DNA of 64,000 nucleotides from UBA5336 sp038526245 (GCA_038526245.1 JBCBGZ010000010.1:1-64000), one strand, 5' to 3'. Positions 45,379-54,254 are shown, counted from the stretch's first letter. Notes: generated by a model not told the origin, from the sequence alone. Program-made: numbers and translations.

Positions 45379-47715
45379 GTGACCATCAAACTCGCTAAGC
45401 CATTTCAATTTGGCCTTGCATCCGCCGTTGCCCTGTCGACCGGCTATGGCGCAATCGCGCAAGAAGCATCTGACACCGCAAGCGCTGAAAATGAACGTCG
45501 TTTCGGCCCGGTTGTCGTAACCGCCCAACGCCGGGAAGAAAGCCTGATCGACGTTCCCCTGTCGGTTTCGGCGTTCGACGGCGACTTGCTTGCGGAACTC
45601 GGGATTGATGACCTCACGGAGGTCGCCAAGGTCTCTCCAAACGTGACGCTGGAGGTCTCCCGCGGCACGAATACGACGCTGACGGCCTTCATTCGCGGCG
45701 TTGGCCAACAGGACCCGGTTGCAGGCTTCGAAGCCGGCGTGGGCATCTATGTCGACGATGTGTACCTGAACCGGCCCCAAGGGGCGGTGCTGGATGTTTT
45801 TGACGTCGAGCGGATCGAAGTGTTGCGCGGCCCCCAGGGCACGCTTTATGGCCGCAACACGATTGGCGGCGCGGTGAAATATGTCACGCGGCGCCTTGGC
45901 GATGAGCCGTCTTTCTCTGGTCGCGCGGCGCTGGGCAGTTACAACCAACGCGATCTCGTGCTGACGGGCAGCGTGCCCCTGGCAGATACGTTCCGGGTCG
46001 GCGGTTCATTTGCGATCCTGACCCGTGACGGCTTCGGCGAGAACCTGAACCTCAGCGGCGTTGACAACTACAACAAGGACATCACCGCCGGTCGGCTATC
46101 GGCAGAATGGGACGTGACGCCAGACTTCCAGCTGCGCGCCGCCGCAGACTACACCGAAGACACATCTGCTCCCCGCCAGGGCCACCGGCTTATTCCGGGG
46201 CAATTGTCTGGCGCTCCCGTGCTCGACAATGAATTCGACACGCGCGCAGGCCTGAATGTGGTGGACCAGGATGCGGAAGCCTACGGTGTCTCACTGGTCG
46301 GCGAATGGCGGCTGAACGACCAGATCACTCTAAAGAACATTCTGGCCTATCGCGAGGATGAGTCGACCACGCCCATTGACTTCGACTCCCTGCCTTCGGG
46401 CGATCTGGACGTTCCAGCCATCTATGAAAACGACCAGCTGTCTGAAGAGTTCCAAATCCTCTACACCGGCGATCGTTTGAACGGCCTGGTGGGCATCTAC
46501 TATCTCGATGCGAATGCCTCGACCGTGTTCGATGTGTTGCTGGACAATGTCCTGGCGGGGCTAAACGCCCAGACATTCGGCGATGTCAGCACCGAGACAT
46601 GGTCTGTCTTCGGGGACTTCACATTTGACGTCACCGACCGGTTCAGCGTCGCGCTCGGTGGGCGTTACACCGAGGATGAGCGCACGTCCCGCGTGTTGCG
46701 CCGCACCTTCCTTGGCGGCTTTTCGGAGTTCTTTGGTGGCGATCCCCTGCTGCTGGCGACCACATCGGACTTCAACGGGTCTGAGACGTTTGACGATTTC
46801 AGCCCGCGCATTTCGCTGGCCTATGACGTCACCGACTCCAGCAATGCCTATTTCACCTATTCCCAGGGCTTCAAGGGCGGTTCCTTCGACCCGCGCGGGC
46901 AAACAACAGCCGCCCCCGATTTCGACCAGGATGGCACGGTCAGCGCCCAGGAAGTGTTCGACTTCATGCAGTTCGATCCAGAAGAAGTCGACAGCTATGA
47001 AGTGGGCTACAAGGCCAGCCAGTTTGACGGCCGGGTGAGCTATTCGATCGCCGCGTTCTACTCCGATTACAAGGACGTTCAGGTGCCGGGCTCCGTAGGC
47101 GTCGACACCGATGGTGATGGCACGAATGACACTTTCACAGGCGTGACGACGAATGCCGGCGCGGCCACCATTCGGGGCGTTGAGTTTGAAGGCCAGGCCA
47201 CCTTCGCAGAGCAGGTCTTCAACGATGATGACCTGTTCAACTTCAACTGGTCGGTCGGCTATCTGGACGCTGAATATGACGAGTTCATCGATGCTTTTGG
47301 CAATGATGTCTCCGACGACCGCGTGATTCAAAATACGCCAGACTGGACGGCGTCTGGCCGCCTTGCCTACGACACACCCTTCACGATCGCCAATAATGAC
47401 GGGCGCCTCTTGCTGAACACGCTTGTCTCCTATCGCGGCGAGTCCAGCCAGTTTGAAACGCCGAACCCGTTCCTCGACCAGGACGCATTCACCCTTTGGG
47501 ATGCCTCGGTGCGCTGGGAGGCGGCGTCGGGCAATTGGGGTGTCAATCTTACCGGCAAGAATCTGACCGATGAGCGCTACATCGTGGCGGGGTATAATTT
47601 CGTGGCGATCAATCCGGACGGCAGCTTTACACCCACGCTGGGCCAGGAAGGCACGCTGACCGCATTCTATGGCGATCCGCGCACCGTGACCGTCGGGATC
47701 GACTTCAGCTTCTAG
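45379..47715 (+). CDS. TonB-dependent receptor 3
   Basis: About 778 residues. The start is the GTG at 45379, seven bases after GGAGG; a GTG 15 bases upstream overlaps that site. A signal peptide ends near GYGAIAQ; then a TonB-box-like VVVTAQRREESLIDVPLSV, a plug with GVGIYVDDVYLNRPQGAVLD and IEVLRGPQGTLYGRNTIGGA, and a barrel ending TVTVGIDFSF. It is of the shorter classical type used for siderophores, B12 or small organic compounds, unlike receptors 1 and 2. Context is an AraC regulator before it and an alpha/beta hydrolase after it. The substrate is unknown. Confidence 0.92.
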   Translation: MTIKLAKPFQFGLASAVALSTGYGAIAQEASDTASAENERRFGPVVVTAQRREESLIDVPLSVSAFDGDLLAELGIDDLTEVAKVSPNVTLEVSRGTNTTLTAFIRGVGQQDPVAGFEAGVGIYVDDVYLNRPQGAVLDVFDVERIEVLRGPQGTLYGRNTIGGAVKYVTRRLGDEPSFSGRAALGSYNQRDLVLTGSVPLADTFRVGGSFAILTRDGFGENLNLSGVDNYNKDITAGRLSAEWDVTPDFQLRAAADYTEDTSAPRQGHRLIPGQLSGAPVLDNEFDTRAGLNVVDQDAEAYGVSLVGEWRLNDQITLKNILAYREDESTTPIDFDSLPSGDLDVPAIYENDQLSEEFQILYTGDRLNGLVGIYYLDANASTVFDVLLDNVLAGLNAQTFGDVSTETWSVFGDFTFDVTDRFSVALGGRYTEDERTSRVLRRTFLGGFSEFFGGDPLLLATTSDFNGSETFDDFSPRISLAYDVTDSSNAYFTYSQGFKGGSFDPRGQTTAAPDFDQDGTVSAQEVFDFMQFDPEEVDSYEVGYKASQFDGRVSYSIAAFYSDYKDVQVPGSVGVDTDGDGTNDTFTGVTTNAGAATIRGVEFEGQATFAEQVFNDDDLFNFNWSVGYLDAEYDEFIDAFGNDVSDDRVIQNTPDWTASGRLAYDTPFTIANNDGRLLLNTLVSYRGESSQFETPNPFLDQDAFTLWDASVRWEAASGNWGVNLTGKNLTDERYIVAGYNFVAINPDGSFTPTLGQEGTLTAFYGDPRTVTVGIDFSF

Positions 47716-47761
47716 GCCCAATCCGCCCCGGTCACAGAGCTGGGGCAGCCAGGACACCGGG

Positions 47762-47780
47762 CGGCGCCACACCGGCGCCG
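47762..47780. terminator. Weak hairpin after receptor 3
   Basis: CGGCGCC and GGCGCCG pair over 7 bp around 5 bases, between receptor 3 and the hydrolase. No T-tract, so termination is uncertain. Confidence 0.3.
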
Positions 47781-47811
47781 TTAATGGGACCTTGGGGCTG
47801 AGGACAGCCAG

Positions 47812-48675
47812 ATGACAGACATCACCTACACGGCGCCGGACGGGCTTTCGCTTTATGCAAAGTCCCATGGACCTGTGGATGCGCCCCTGACCGTGTTGTG
47901 CATGCACGGCCTGACGCGCAACCACAAAGACTTTGAGCCCTTGATCGACGCCATCGGTGGGAACCGGCGTTACATCAGTGTCGATGTTCGCGGCCGCGGT
48001 CGATCGGCGTGGGCGCCCGATCCGGCAAGCTACACCCCGCTTGTCTACGCTAAGGATATGATCGCGCTGCTCGACACGTTGGGCATTGCCCGGGTCGCTC
48101 TGATTGGCACGTCCATGGGCGGGCTGATGTCCATGGTGATGGCACGCCTGGCCGGCAAACGGATCCTTGGCGCCGCCCTGAACGATGTGGGCCCCGTCCT
48201 GGAGCAAGCCGGGCTCGACCGGATCGCGGGCTATGCGGGCAATGTGGCGCCGTTTGCCAGCTGGGAGGCGGCTGCCCGCGCCATCGCTGACACGCAATCT
48301 GACGTTTTCCCCGATTTCGGCCCCAGCGACTGGATGGCGTTTGCCAAGCGGACGTGCCGAGAGACGGATGCCGGAGAAGTCGTGTTCGACTACGACCCCG
48401 CGATTACGCGCACCGTGAGCGATGTTCGCCCGAACTGGCGCACGCGGTTTGCCATGTGGCGCCTGTTTGCGGCCACCAAACCGTTCCCGCTGCTCGTTCT
48501 CAGGGGGGCAACCTCCGACATTCTTTCGGAAAAAACCGTCGCGCGCATGATGCGCCGGCACCCCGATGCCCAGTCGGTCACCGTCCCCCGCGTTGGACAT
48601 GCGCCGATCCTGGATGAGCCGGTTGCCGCCCGGGCCATAGACGAGTTCCTGACCCGCCTCGAGCGCGCGCCCTGA
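47812..48675 (+). CDS. Alpha/beta hydrolase
   Basis: 287 residues, cytoplasmic. Oxyanion-loop MHGLTRNHKD, nucleophile elbow GTSMGG with S101, acid D236 (GATSDIL) and base H263 (VGHAP) make a full triad. Sequence resembles esterases and hydrolases of the haloalkane dehalogenase-like/ester hydrolase group; the substrate cannot be fixed. 96 bases separate it from the TonB receptor, so hydrolysis of an imported ester (siderophore-like or otherwise) is possible. Confidence 0.9.
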   Translation: MTDITYTAPDGLSLYAKSHGPVDAPLTVLCMHGLTRNHKDFEPLIDAIGGNRRYISVDVRGRGRSAWAPDPASYTPLVYAKDMIALLDTLGIARVALIGTSMGGLMSMVMARLAGKRILGAALNDVGPVLEQAGLDRIAGYAGNVAPFASWEAAARAIADTQSDVFPDFGPSDWMAFAKRTCRETDAGEVVFDYDPAITRTVSDVRPNWRTRFAMWRLFAATKPFPLLVLRGATSDILSEKTVARMMRRHPDAQSVTVPRVGHAPILDEPVAARAIDEFLTRLERAP

Positions 48676-48705
48676 GCCCCACCGCGCGCACGCAGCAGGG
48701 CCTTC

Positions 48706-49356
48706 TCACGCGGGCGAGGGCACAAGGGGCGAAGCGGCCTGCGCCTTTCCGGCCAGGGCATGAATCTCCATCAGCACATCCATCTCCCAGTCCAACCACC
48801 GCGCGCGGATAAAGCCCGGCGGGTTGCCCGGCCGCAGGCGCGGCGCGGCAGGGCGCGAGAAGATGTGCCGGCGGGGCCGCGCGCGCAGCCTCAGATACCG
48901 TTCCAGCGCGAGGCCCGGATCGGCGAGCACGGCCGCCAGCGCGTCCATCCGGGCCTGCAGCCCGGCGGTCGGGTGCGCGATGGCGTCCCCGCCGTCTGGT
49001 GGGGCGAGCAGGGCCGGTTCAACAGATGGGTTTGGAAGACGGGGGAGGCGGATGGGATCGGACAGGGAAAAGGGCGCGCTGGCGCGGCCCGGCGCGCGCC
49101 CGGCCCGCGGAGCGGGGTCGTCGTCCGCCGGCGGCAGGGCCGTGGGCGGGGGCGGCGGCGTGAAATCATGCGCCGCGGCCATCGCGAAAATGGCCCGGCG
49201 CGCCGCCGCTTCGGCCAGGCGCAGCTCGGCAAAGGCCCGGCCCCAGACCGCACCCGCCAGCGATCCGCGCGCAAGGCCGGGCAGGGCCGAGAGCGCCGCA
49301 AGCACCCCCGACACCAGCGTCCACACTCGCTGAAAGGAAAACAAAGCCGCATCCAT
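48706..49356 (-). CDS. Hypothetical protein, Pro/Ala-rich
   Basis: About 216 residues from the ATG at 49356; an upstream in-frame start would give 27 more residues that overlap a repeat. An N-terminal helical part (about 1-60) with an amphipathic or weakly hydrophobic segment (VWTLVSGVLAALSALPGLA), a long proline-rich linker (about 65-120), and a C-terminal helical region ending near LDWEMDVLMEIHALAGKAQA. Very GC-rich. No family recognised. Uncharacterised proteins of this build occur in alphaproteobacteria. Confidence 0.6.
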   Translation of the reverse strand: MDAALFSFQRVWTLVSGVLAALSALPGLARGSLAGAVWGRAFAELRLAEAAARRAIFAMAAAHDFTPPPPPTALPPADDDPAPRAGRAPGRASAPFSLSDPIRLPRLPNPSVEPALLAPPDGGDAIAHPTAGLQARMDALAAVLADPGLALERYLRLRARPRRHIFSRPAAPRLRPGNPPGFIRARWLDWEMDVLMEIHALAGKAQAASPLVPSPA

Positions 49357-49848
49357 GGCCGCGAGTATAGGCCCGCGGGACAGGGGGGCGGATAAGTTTT
49401 GTTTATGGGGGGCTGCCAGTGACTGGAATGGGCGCAATACCAGTCATAGGAAATCGGCAAATTCGAGGGCTGCTAGTGGCCCGAAGTGGACAACTGTTTC
49501 AACAAGACCGATGTCTGACTTTGGGCGGAGATCAGCCGCTTGGGTTCTACACGGCCAGCCATCGCGAAGTGTTCGGGAGTGATCTGCCAATTTTCGATGA
49601 CAGTGAAGCCGCGATCAGCGGGGGAATGGAGGCGCGGGGCTTTGCCATTGACGATCCACCCGATGAGACCGGTGATGTGCCCTTCCATGGCGACTGTAAC
49701 TTTCATCGTGCCGCTACGAACAGGAGCGGCATGCCGCGATCCGTCATGATGAGCATCAATCTTGATGCCGAAAAGCGTGTGGCGGGACCCACTGACGGGA
49801 TGTAGCGCTCGGATCCGGCAAACGATAGGCGCAACGCGGGACAGAAGA
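49357..49848. other. Intergenic stretch, no gene supported
   Basis: Short open frames on both strands show no similarity, signal or convincing start. It holds one copy of a dispersed 40-bp repeat (49429-49468) and could be decayed sequence. Confidence 0.4.
49429..49468. repeat. Dispersed ~40-bp repeat, copy 1
   Basis: Begins TGGGCGCAATACCAGTC. It agrees with 52638-52677 at 35 of 40 positions; a shorter third copy is at 61336. All are intergenic. Confidence 0.55.
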
Positions 49849-49864
49849 TTGCAAAATTTTGCAA
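49849..49864. promoter_or_regulatory. Perfect 16-bp palindrome TTGCAAAATTTTGCAA
   Basis: A perfect inverted repeat ending five bases before the -35 of the sulfatase promoter. Likely operator; no regulator in the window obviously matches it. Confidence 0.55.
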
Positions 49865-49869
49865 CCCCC

Positions 49870-49899
49870 TTGACGTGGCGGAGAGCCTGTCTGCATTAT
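49870..49899 (+). promoter_or_regulatory. Candidate sulfatase promoter
   Basis: TTGACG (49870-49875), an 18-base spacer and CATTAT (49894-49899), 36 bases before the ATG. GAGG lies about ten bases before it. Confidence 0.5.
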
Positions 49900-49935
49900 T
49901 GTCTGTGAGATAAATTCGTCTTTGAGGATTGGGCG

Positions 49936-51462
49936 ATGAAAATATTTGCAATCCACTTCAAGGCGCTTCTGGTCGTAGCGCTTTTCTCGCTCTCAGGGTG
50001 CGCTGTGAACGGTACGTCTTCAGAGACGCCAGAAGCATTCGATTTCGACGGCGTTTACGATGAGACCTTTGCCGGAGAGATCGACCGTACTGTGGAGCCA
50101 CGCCGCCCCGATGGTCCGCCGAATGTGGTTCTGATCATCGCGGACGACCTCGGCTGGCCCTATCTCGGATTTCTGGGCGACGACAACGTCCTGACCCCAA
50201 ACATGGACATTCTGGGCGAAGGTGGTGCGGTGTTCGAAGTCGGCCATGCCACCTCGAATTTCTGCCGACCGACCCTGCAGAGCCTGATCACGGGTCTTTA
50301 TCCGGTCCAGTACGAGCAGCGCATGGGTGAGATCGCAGACGCGGCCATGGCGCGGGCTGAACTGCCAGAAGATGTCGATACCGATCTCGAGCGCCGGATG
50401 CTGCGCCAGCAATTCGAGACATCTGCGATTGAGCAGTTTCAAACACTGCCGCGACGTCTCGGCGAGGTTGGATATGTCTCGCACCAGAGCGGAAAGTGGT
50501 GGGAGCAGTCCTATTCCCATGGCGGATTCACCCATGGCATGACGGAAGCGTGGGAGTGGCGCGATGCGGCCGAACTCGGCGATCGCTGGTTCTTCACATT
50601 CATGGGCGGTCACGGCCAGCGCATTGGCCGCGACACGATGGAGCCGGTCGAGCGCTTCATCCGCGACAATGCGGAGCAGCCCTTCTTCATCTGGTATGGA
50701 CCGGCCCTGCCGCACACACCGCTCAACGCGCCGGATCGGTTCTACAAGTATTTCGAGGATCGTGACGATCTGTCGGAATCAGCCAAGCTCTACTATGCCA
50801 ACATTGCCTGGTTCGATTGGGGTGTGGGCGAGCTGCTAGATACCCTGCGCGAAGAGCGCCTGCTCGACAATACGCTGATCGTCTACATCAACGACAATGG
50901 CTGGGAACAGGACGCCGATGTGGAATACATCGACAACCACGTCACCTTTGCCAATGGCGGCCCGCGGGGGAAGGGCTCATTCTTCGAGACCGCCTTCCGC
51001 ACGCCCATCATTTTCTACTGGCGCGGCGAGATCATCCCCATGCGTGATACAGAATCGCTGGCCAGTGCACTCGATGTCATGCCGACCATACTGGACTATG
51101 CTGGTGTTGAGGTGCCTGACGGTTTGCCGGGCTATTCGCTTCGTCCGCTCATCGAAGGCGACGATGTTCCGGGCGCGCGGGCGTTCTTTGTCGGTCGTCT
51201 GACCCAGCATCGGGCAGGCACGAATTTTCGCGGCGAACCCGACGATTTCACCGACGATCATATGGGGGCGCCCAGATCAGGCTATTACCGGCGCGACCAG
51301 CGCTGGCACTTCGTGTGGCTGCCGCAAAGCGGCGAGACGGCGCTCTATGACTTGGTGAACGACCCGGGCCAGCTTGTCGATGTGTCTGAACGCCATCCAG
51401 CCAAGGTCGCGCGCTTCAAGGCTGACATCGAGGACTGGCGCAGGACTTATGAGGCGCCCTGA
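49936..51462 (+). CDS. Lipoprotein sulfatase with unusual CRPTL active-site motif
   Basis: 508 residues. Lipobox LSGC (C22). Sulfatase metal site D70-D71 (IIADDLG) and YINDNGW, a PHTPL His, and GPRGKGSFFETAFRTP near the active site. The formylglycine segment is CRPTLQSLITG with C110; classical sulfatases have C-x-P-S/T-R, so the Arg is Leu here. C110 should still be convertible to formylglycine, and the FGE gene follows after two bases. Substrate unknown; sulfated algal polysaccharide or a sulfate ester is plausible in this organism. The gene is preceded by a perfect palindrome and promoter. Confidence 0.92.
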   Translation: MKIFAIHFKALLVVALFSLSGCAVNGTSSETPEAFDFDGVYDETFAGEIDRTVEPRRPDGPPNVVLIIADDLGWPYLGFLGDDNVLTPNMDILGEGGAVFEVGHATSNFCRPTLQSLITGLYPVQYEQRMGEIADAAMARAELPEDVDTDLERRMLRQQFETSAIEQFQTLPRRLGEVGYVSHQSGKWWEQSYSHGGFTHGMTEAWEWRDAAELGDRWFFTFMGGHGQRIGRDTMEPVERFIRDNAEQPFFIWYGPALPHTPLNAPDRFYKYFEDRDDLSESAKLYYANIAWFDWGVGELLDTLREERLLDNTLIVYINDNGWEQDADVEYIDNHVTFANGGPRGKGSFFETAFRTPIIFYWRGEIIPMRDTESLASALDVMPTILDYAGVEVPDGLPGYSLRPLIEGDDVPGARAFFVGRLTQHRAGTNFRGEPDDFTDDHMGAPRSGYYRRDQRWHFVWLPQSGETALYDLVNDPGQLVDVSERHPAKVARFKADIEDWRRTYEAP

Positions 51463-51464
51463 GC

Positions 51465-52433
51465 ATGAAGCGCGCAACGCTCTTCGTGCTCGCGCTCCTG
51501 GTCTCCGGAGAGGTCTTTGCTCAGGCAAGAGAATTACGCTGGGTCCCATTGGACGGTGGGTGTTTCACCATGGGCGAGGCCCGGGCCTATCCGGAGGAGG
51601 CACCCGTCCATGAAGCCTGCATCGACGCCTTTGAAATCACGGCCACCGAAATCACCAATGCGCAGTTTGCACGTTTCGTCGCCGAGACCGGCTATGTAAC
51701 GCGCGCTGAAAAGGGCTGGCGTGCGGATGAAGCGGGCGGCCCTGGCATTGACCTCCCGCCGGCATCTGCGGTCTTCTCCGGATCGGATATCGCCAGTCGA
51801 CGGGAATTGGGCTGGTGGCACCTCGTCGAAGGGGCAAACTGGCGCAATCCGATGGAGCCTGACGGTGGCGCCCCGCATCCGGATGCGCCAGTGGTACACG
51901 TTGCCAGGGCCGACGCCGAAGCCTTTGCGGCCTGGGCAGGTGGACGACTTCCAACAGAGGCCGAGTGGGAATTCGCCGCGCGCGGCGGCATGGACGGTGC
52001 GCTTCTCGGTTGGGACGCGGCAGAGGGCAAGGCCCTGACCGAACGGGCAAATACCTGGCAGGGACTCTTCCCGATTGAAGACACAGGTGGTGACGGTTTC
52101 GCCGGCATCGCGCCGGTTGCGTCCTATCCGCCCAATGGCTTCGGGCTGTACGACATGATCGGCAATGTCTGGGAATGGACAGCGACGCCCTTCGCGCCAT
52201 CCCATGCCGAACGCGACAGGAGCCTGGCCGGCGCAAACGGCCTTGATCCGAGCCAGCCGGGTGTCGCCGTCGGCACGATCAAGGGCGGATCCTTCCTGTG
52301 CGCCTCATCCTATTGTTTCCGCTTCAGGCCCGCCGCCCGTCAGGCTCAGGACTTGTCATTCGGCACATCCCATGTCGGTTTTCGCATCGTGCGCGATGCT
52401 GATCAGGCGCCCGCGTCTGTTTCGGGTGACTAA
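51465..52433 (+). CDS. Formylglycine-generating enzyme-like protein with signal peptide
   Basis: 322 residues. Oxidises the sulfatase Cys to formylglycine. The FGE-sulfatase domain (about 24-312) begins WVPLDGGCFTMGE and has the RLPTEAEWEFAARGG and MIGNVWEWT signatures and the copper-binding catalytic Cys pair C279 and C284 (GGSFLCASSYCFRFR), which matches human FGE C336/C341. The N-terminus (MKRATLFVLALLVSGEVFAQ) is a signal peptide. So it acts after export, in the periplasm, where its target would be found. It starts two bases after the sulfatase stop. Confidence 0.93.
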   Translation: MKRATLFVLALLVSGEVFAQARELRWVPLDGGCFTMGEARAYPEEAPVHEACIDAFEITATEITNAQFARFVAETGYVTRAEKGWRADEAGGPGIDLPPASAVFSGSDIASRRELGWWHLVEGANWRNPMEPDGGAPHPDAPVVHVARADAEAFAAWAGGRLPTEAEWEFAARGGMDGALLGWDAAEGKALTERANTWQGLFPIEDTGGDGFAGIAPVASYPPNGFGLYDMIGNVWEWTATPFAPSHAERDRSLAGANGLDPSQPGVAVGTIKGGSFLCASSYCFRFRPAARQAQDLSFGTSHVGFRIVRDADQAPASVSGD

Positions 52434-52899
52434 AACCGAACTGCCAAGGAGGACTGTGTCACCTCCTCAATTGTTCAAGATGCTAAACGACATCCCAATT
52501 CCAGGCGCCCAAATGTTGCTGGCCGCGCTCTGCGAGCGGCTCGAACTCGCTTGAACCAAGACACCGACCGCCCCGTGCAATCCGACGGCAATCGGCGAAT
52601 TCGCGCCTCTCCTTTTGGCCGGCCCGGTCGGCTCGAGTGGGCGCAAAACCAGACATACGAAATCAGCAAGTTCGAGGATAGGAGTTGGCCCGTTCCAGCC
52701 TTTGGCCTTGATCCCTAGATGAGTGTGTTCGGGAATTGAAACGTCATTTGTCCGACTTGAGTGTTTGTGTTCACGCCACTCAGAAACGCTGAAAGCACCG
52801 CGAAAGCGGCGCATTCAGGATAACTCCCCCCTTGGTCGCCTTACCGTCTCCGCCGATGCAGAAACGGTTGGGGCGGGGCGAAGGGGGCTTCATCCGCTG
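52434..52899. other. Intergenic stretch, no gene supported
   Basis: 466 bases holding a weak 6-bp hairpin just after the FGE gene and repeat copy 2. Short frames here have no recognisable product. Confidence 0.4.
52638..52677. repeat. Dispersed ~40-bp repeat, copy 2
   Basis: Begins TGGGCGCAAAACCAGAC. Best match is copy 1 at 49429. Confidence 0.55.
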
Positions 52900-53340
52900 C
52901 TACTGGATGCGGACCATGTGGGCGCGGTATTTCTCATCAACCATGCTGCCATCGGGGCGCAGTTGCAGAGTGGTCGTGTCCTGGGACGTCTGACCATTTA
53001 CAGTGACGCTGGAGCGCATTTGGACCCGGCCCGGTGCAATCTCCTGAACAGAATAGGCGCAGGCTTGGGTCGAGATGCTGCGGCCACCGGTGCGACCGCC
53101 CATAGTGGCGCCGCATTCTCCGTTCAGGCTGTAGCTGACGACCATCATGATGTTGCCCTGGATGATCCGGTAGGAGGAATTGTTGAAACGGGCTGCGACT
53201 GCGGGCGAGGCCTTCGATGCGCCGTGGAAGCCAGCCGCGCCTTGTTGGGGCTGACCGAAGCCTTGGGCATTGGCGGTGGCGAGGCTTGCAGCGGCAATGG
53301 CGGCAGCGATGGCTGTGGTGAGGGTTTTGCGGATGGTCAT
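52900..53340 (-). CDS. Small secreted protein 1 (CRP-type site upstream)
   Basis: 146 residues from the ATG at 53340, which has AAGGAGA; the longer frame adds 39 residues with no support. Signal peptide MTIRKTLTTAIAAAIAAASL ending near ANAQ. The mature part is short on recognisable domains: a Gly/Gln-rich start, a pair of Cys near 72 and 89, and strands such as MRSSVTVNG and TLQLRPDGSM that suggest a small beta-sheet fold. It shares the RSSVT and LQLR-DG pattern with protein 2. No family recognised. TGTGA-N6-TCACA lies 67 bases upstream. Confidence 0.75.
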   Translation of the reverse strand: MTIRKTLTTAIAAAIAAASLATANAQGFGQPQQGAAGFHGASKASPAVAARFNNSSYRIIQGNIMMVVSYSLNGECGATMGGRTGGRSISTQACAYSVQEIAPGRVQMRSSVTVNGQTSQDTTTLQLRPDGSMVDEKYRAHMVRIQ

Positions 53341-53406
53341 GGATGTCTCCTTGGGACTTGGGTTGCTGTTGATGAACCCAATCTGCCGGAAGACTCGCCG
53401 CACCGC

Positions 53407-53422
53407 TGTGAGGTGGCTCACA
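53407..53422. promoter_or_regulatory. CRP-type site, small protein 1
   Basis: TGTGA-GGTGGC-TCACA, perfect arms. Its centre lies about 75 bases from the start codon. Confidence 0.75.
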
Positions 53423-53598
53423 CGCTGAAAAATCTCTTCTTCGGCCGCGCCACCCACCTGCGCACCATCGGCGATTTATTGCAGGATATGGCTTGGCTGC
53501 AGCGCCGTCGACGCCGAACTGGAGATCCTCGGGCGGCAATCTCGCGCCGCAATTGCTTTTCACGTCGACGTTTTGTGGAAATTCAAGAGCGAACGAAA

Positions 53599-53624
53599 GT
53601 GCCCGCGGAACGATCCGCGGGCAC
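53599..53624 (-). terminator. Terminator after small protein 2
   Basis: A perfect 10-bp stem (GTGCCCGCGG with CCGCGGGCAC, loop of 6), followed by TTTC on the minus strand. Confidence 0.7.
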
Positions 53625-53647
53625 GATTTCAGGAGAAGGCAAGTAAT

Positions 53648-54133
53648 CTATCGCGGGCAAGGCTCTCCGGGGCGATGGTTCACGTGGAACATGCCCTGTC
53701 CGGCTGGGCGCCCGTTACTGCCAATCATCATCACCTGAATGTGGCATTGGCCGTCAAAGCGCAGTTGCACCGCGTTCTGCATAGGTCGGCCATTCTGACC
53801 CTGGGAGACGGCCATGCCCTGGCCGGCCATTCCGTTGAACTGGCCCTGAATGGTGGTCACGCTGCTGCGGGCCTGGAAACGACCAGACGCATCTACCTGA
53901 ACCTGGAAGGGCGACTGGTCAGCGCCGCCTTGCCAGCTGTAGTACCAACCGCCGCTGAGGGACTGAAGATTGGTGGCACCGGGCGGAGTGAAGCCACGCT
54001 GGCCATTGGGATTTTGGGGCTGCTGCATGCCGGGTTGCTGCTGACCACCCTGTCCAAAACCTGGCATCTGGGCGGCAGCTGTTCCAGCAAGGGAGATGAC
54101 TGTGGCTGCGAGAAGTGTGGTGAAGCGTTTCAT
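53648..54133 (-). CDS. Small secreted protein 2 (CRP-type site upstream)
   Basis: 161 residues from the ATG at 54133 (AAGGAA upstream). Signal peptide MKRFTTLLAATVISLAGTAA, cleaved near AAAQ. The start of the mature chain is Gln/Gly/Pro-rich (GFGQGGQQQPGMQQPQNPNG); the rest has strands such as GWYYSWQGG, FQARSSVTTIQGQ, VQLRFDGQCHIQVMM. These fit a small beta-sandwich or lipocalin-like fold; no family assigned. ARSSVT and QLR-DG recall protein 1. The gene has its own promoter region and terminator. Confidence 0.75.
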   Translation of the reverse strand: MKRFTTLLAATVISLAGTAAAQMPGFGQGGQQQPGMQQPQNPNGQRGFTPPGATNLQSLSGGWYYSWQGGADQSPFQVQVDASGRFQARSSVTTIQGQFNGMAGQGMAVSQGQNGRPMQNAVQLRFDGQCHIQVMMIGSNGRPAGQGMFHVNHRPGEPCPR

Positions 54134-54206
54134 GGGTCCTGTTCCTTGTTTGTGACGTCTGCGCTTTGGCGACAGGGACAAGATGACAGGGACTGCGCGC
54201 ACGCGC

Positions 54207-54222
54207 TGTGAACTGGCTCACA
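54207..54222. promoter_or_regulatory. CRP-type site, small protein 2
   Basis: TGTGA-ACTGGC-TCACA, perfect arms, 74 bases upstream of the start. Confidence 0.75.
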
Positions 54223-54254
54223 TCGCCAAAAACTCCGTTCTGGCCCAACGCAAA

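Larger units (their letters stand above)
53341..53647. other. Intergenic region: CRP-type site and terminator
   Basis: 307 bases holding the protein-1 promoter region with the site at 53407 and, farther on, the terminator of protein 2. Nothing else seen. Confidence 0.6.

Noticed and set aside
46561..48600. 679-residue open frame on the minus strand
   Set aside because: It opposes TonB receptor 3 and the hydrolase, both well supported, and shows no family motif.
49419..49805. 128-residue plus-strand frame and a 77-residue minus-strand frame (49473-49706)
   Set aside because: No recognisable domain, signal or ribosome site; the region carries a dispersed repeat.
52447..52467. AGGAGG/CCTCCT hairpin after the FGE gene
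   Set aside because: Only 6 bp with a 9-base loop and no T-tract; too weak to call a terminator.
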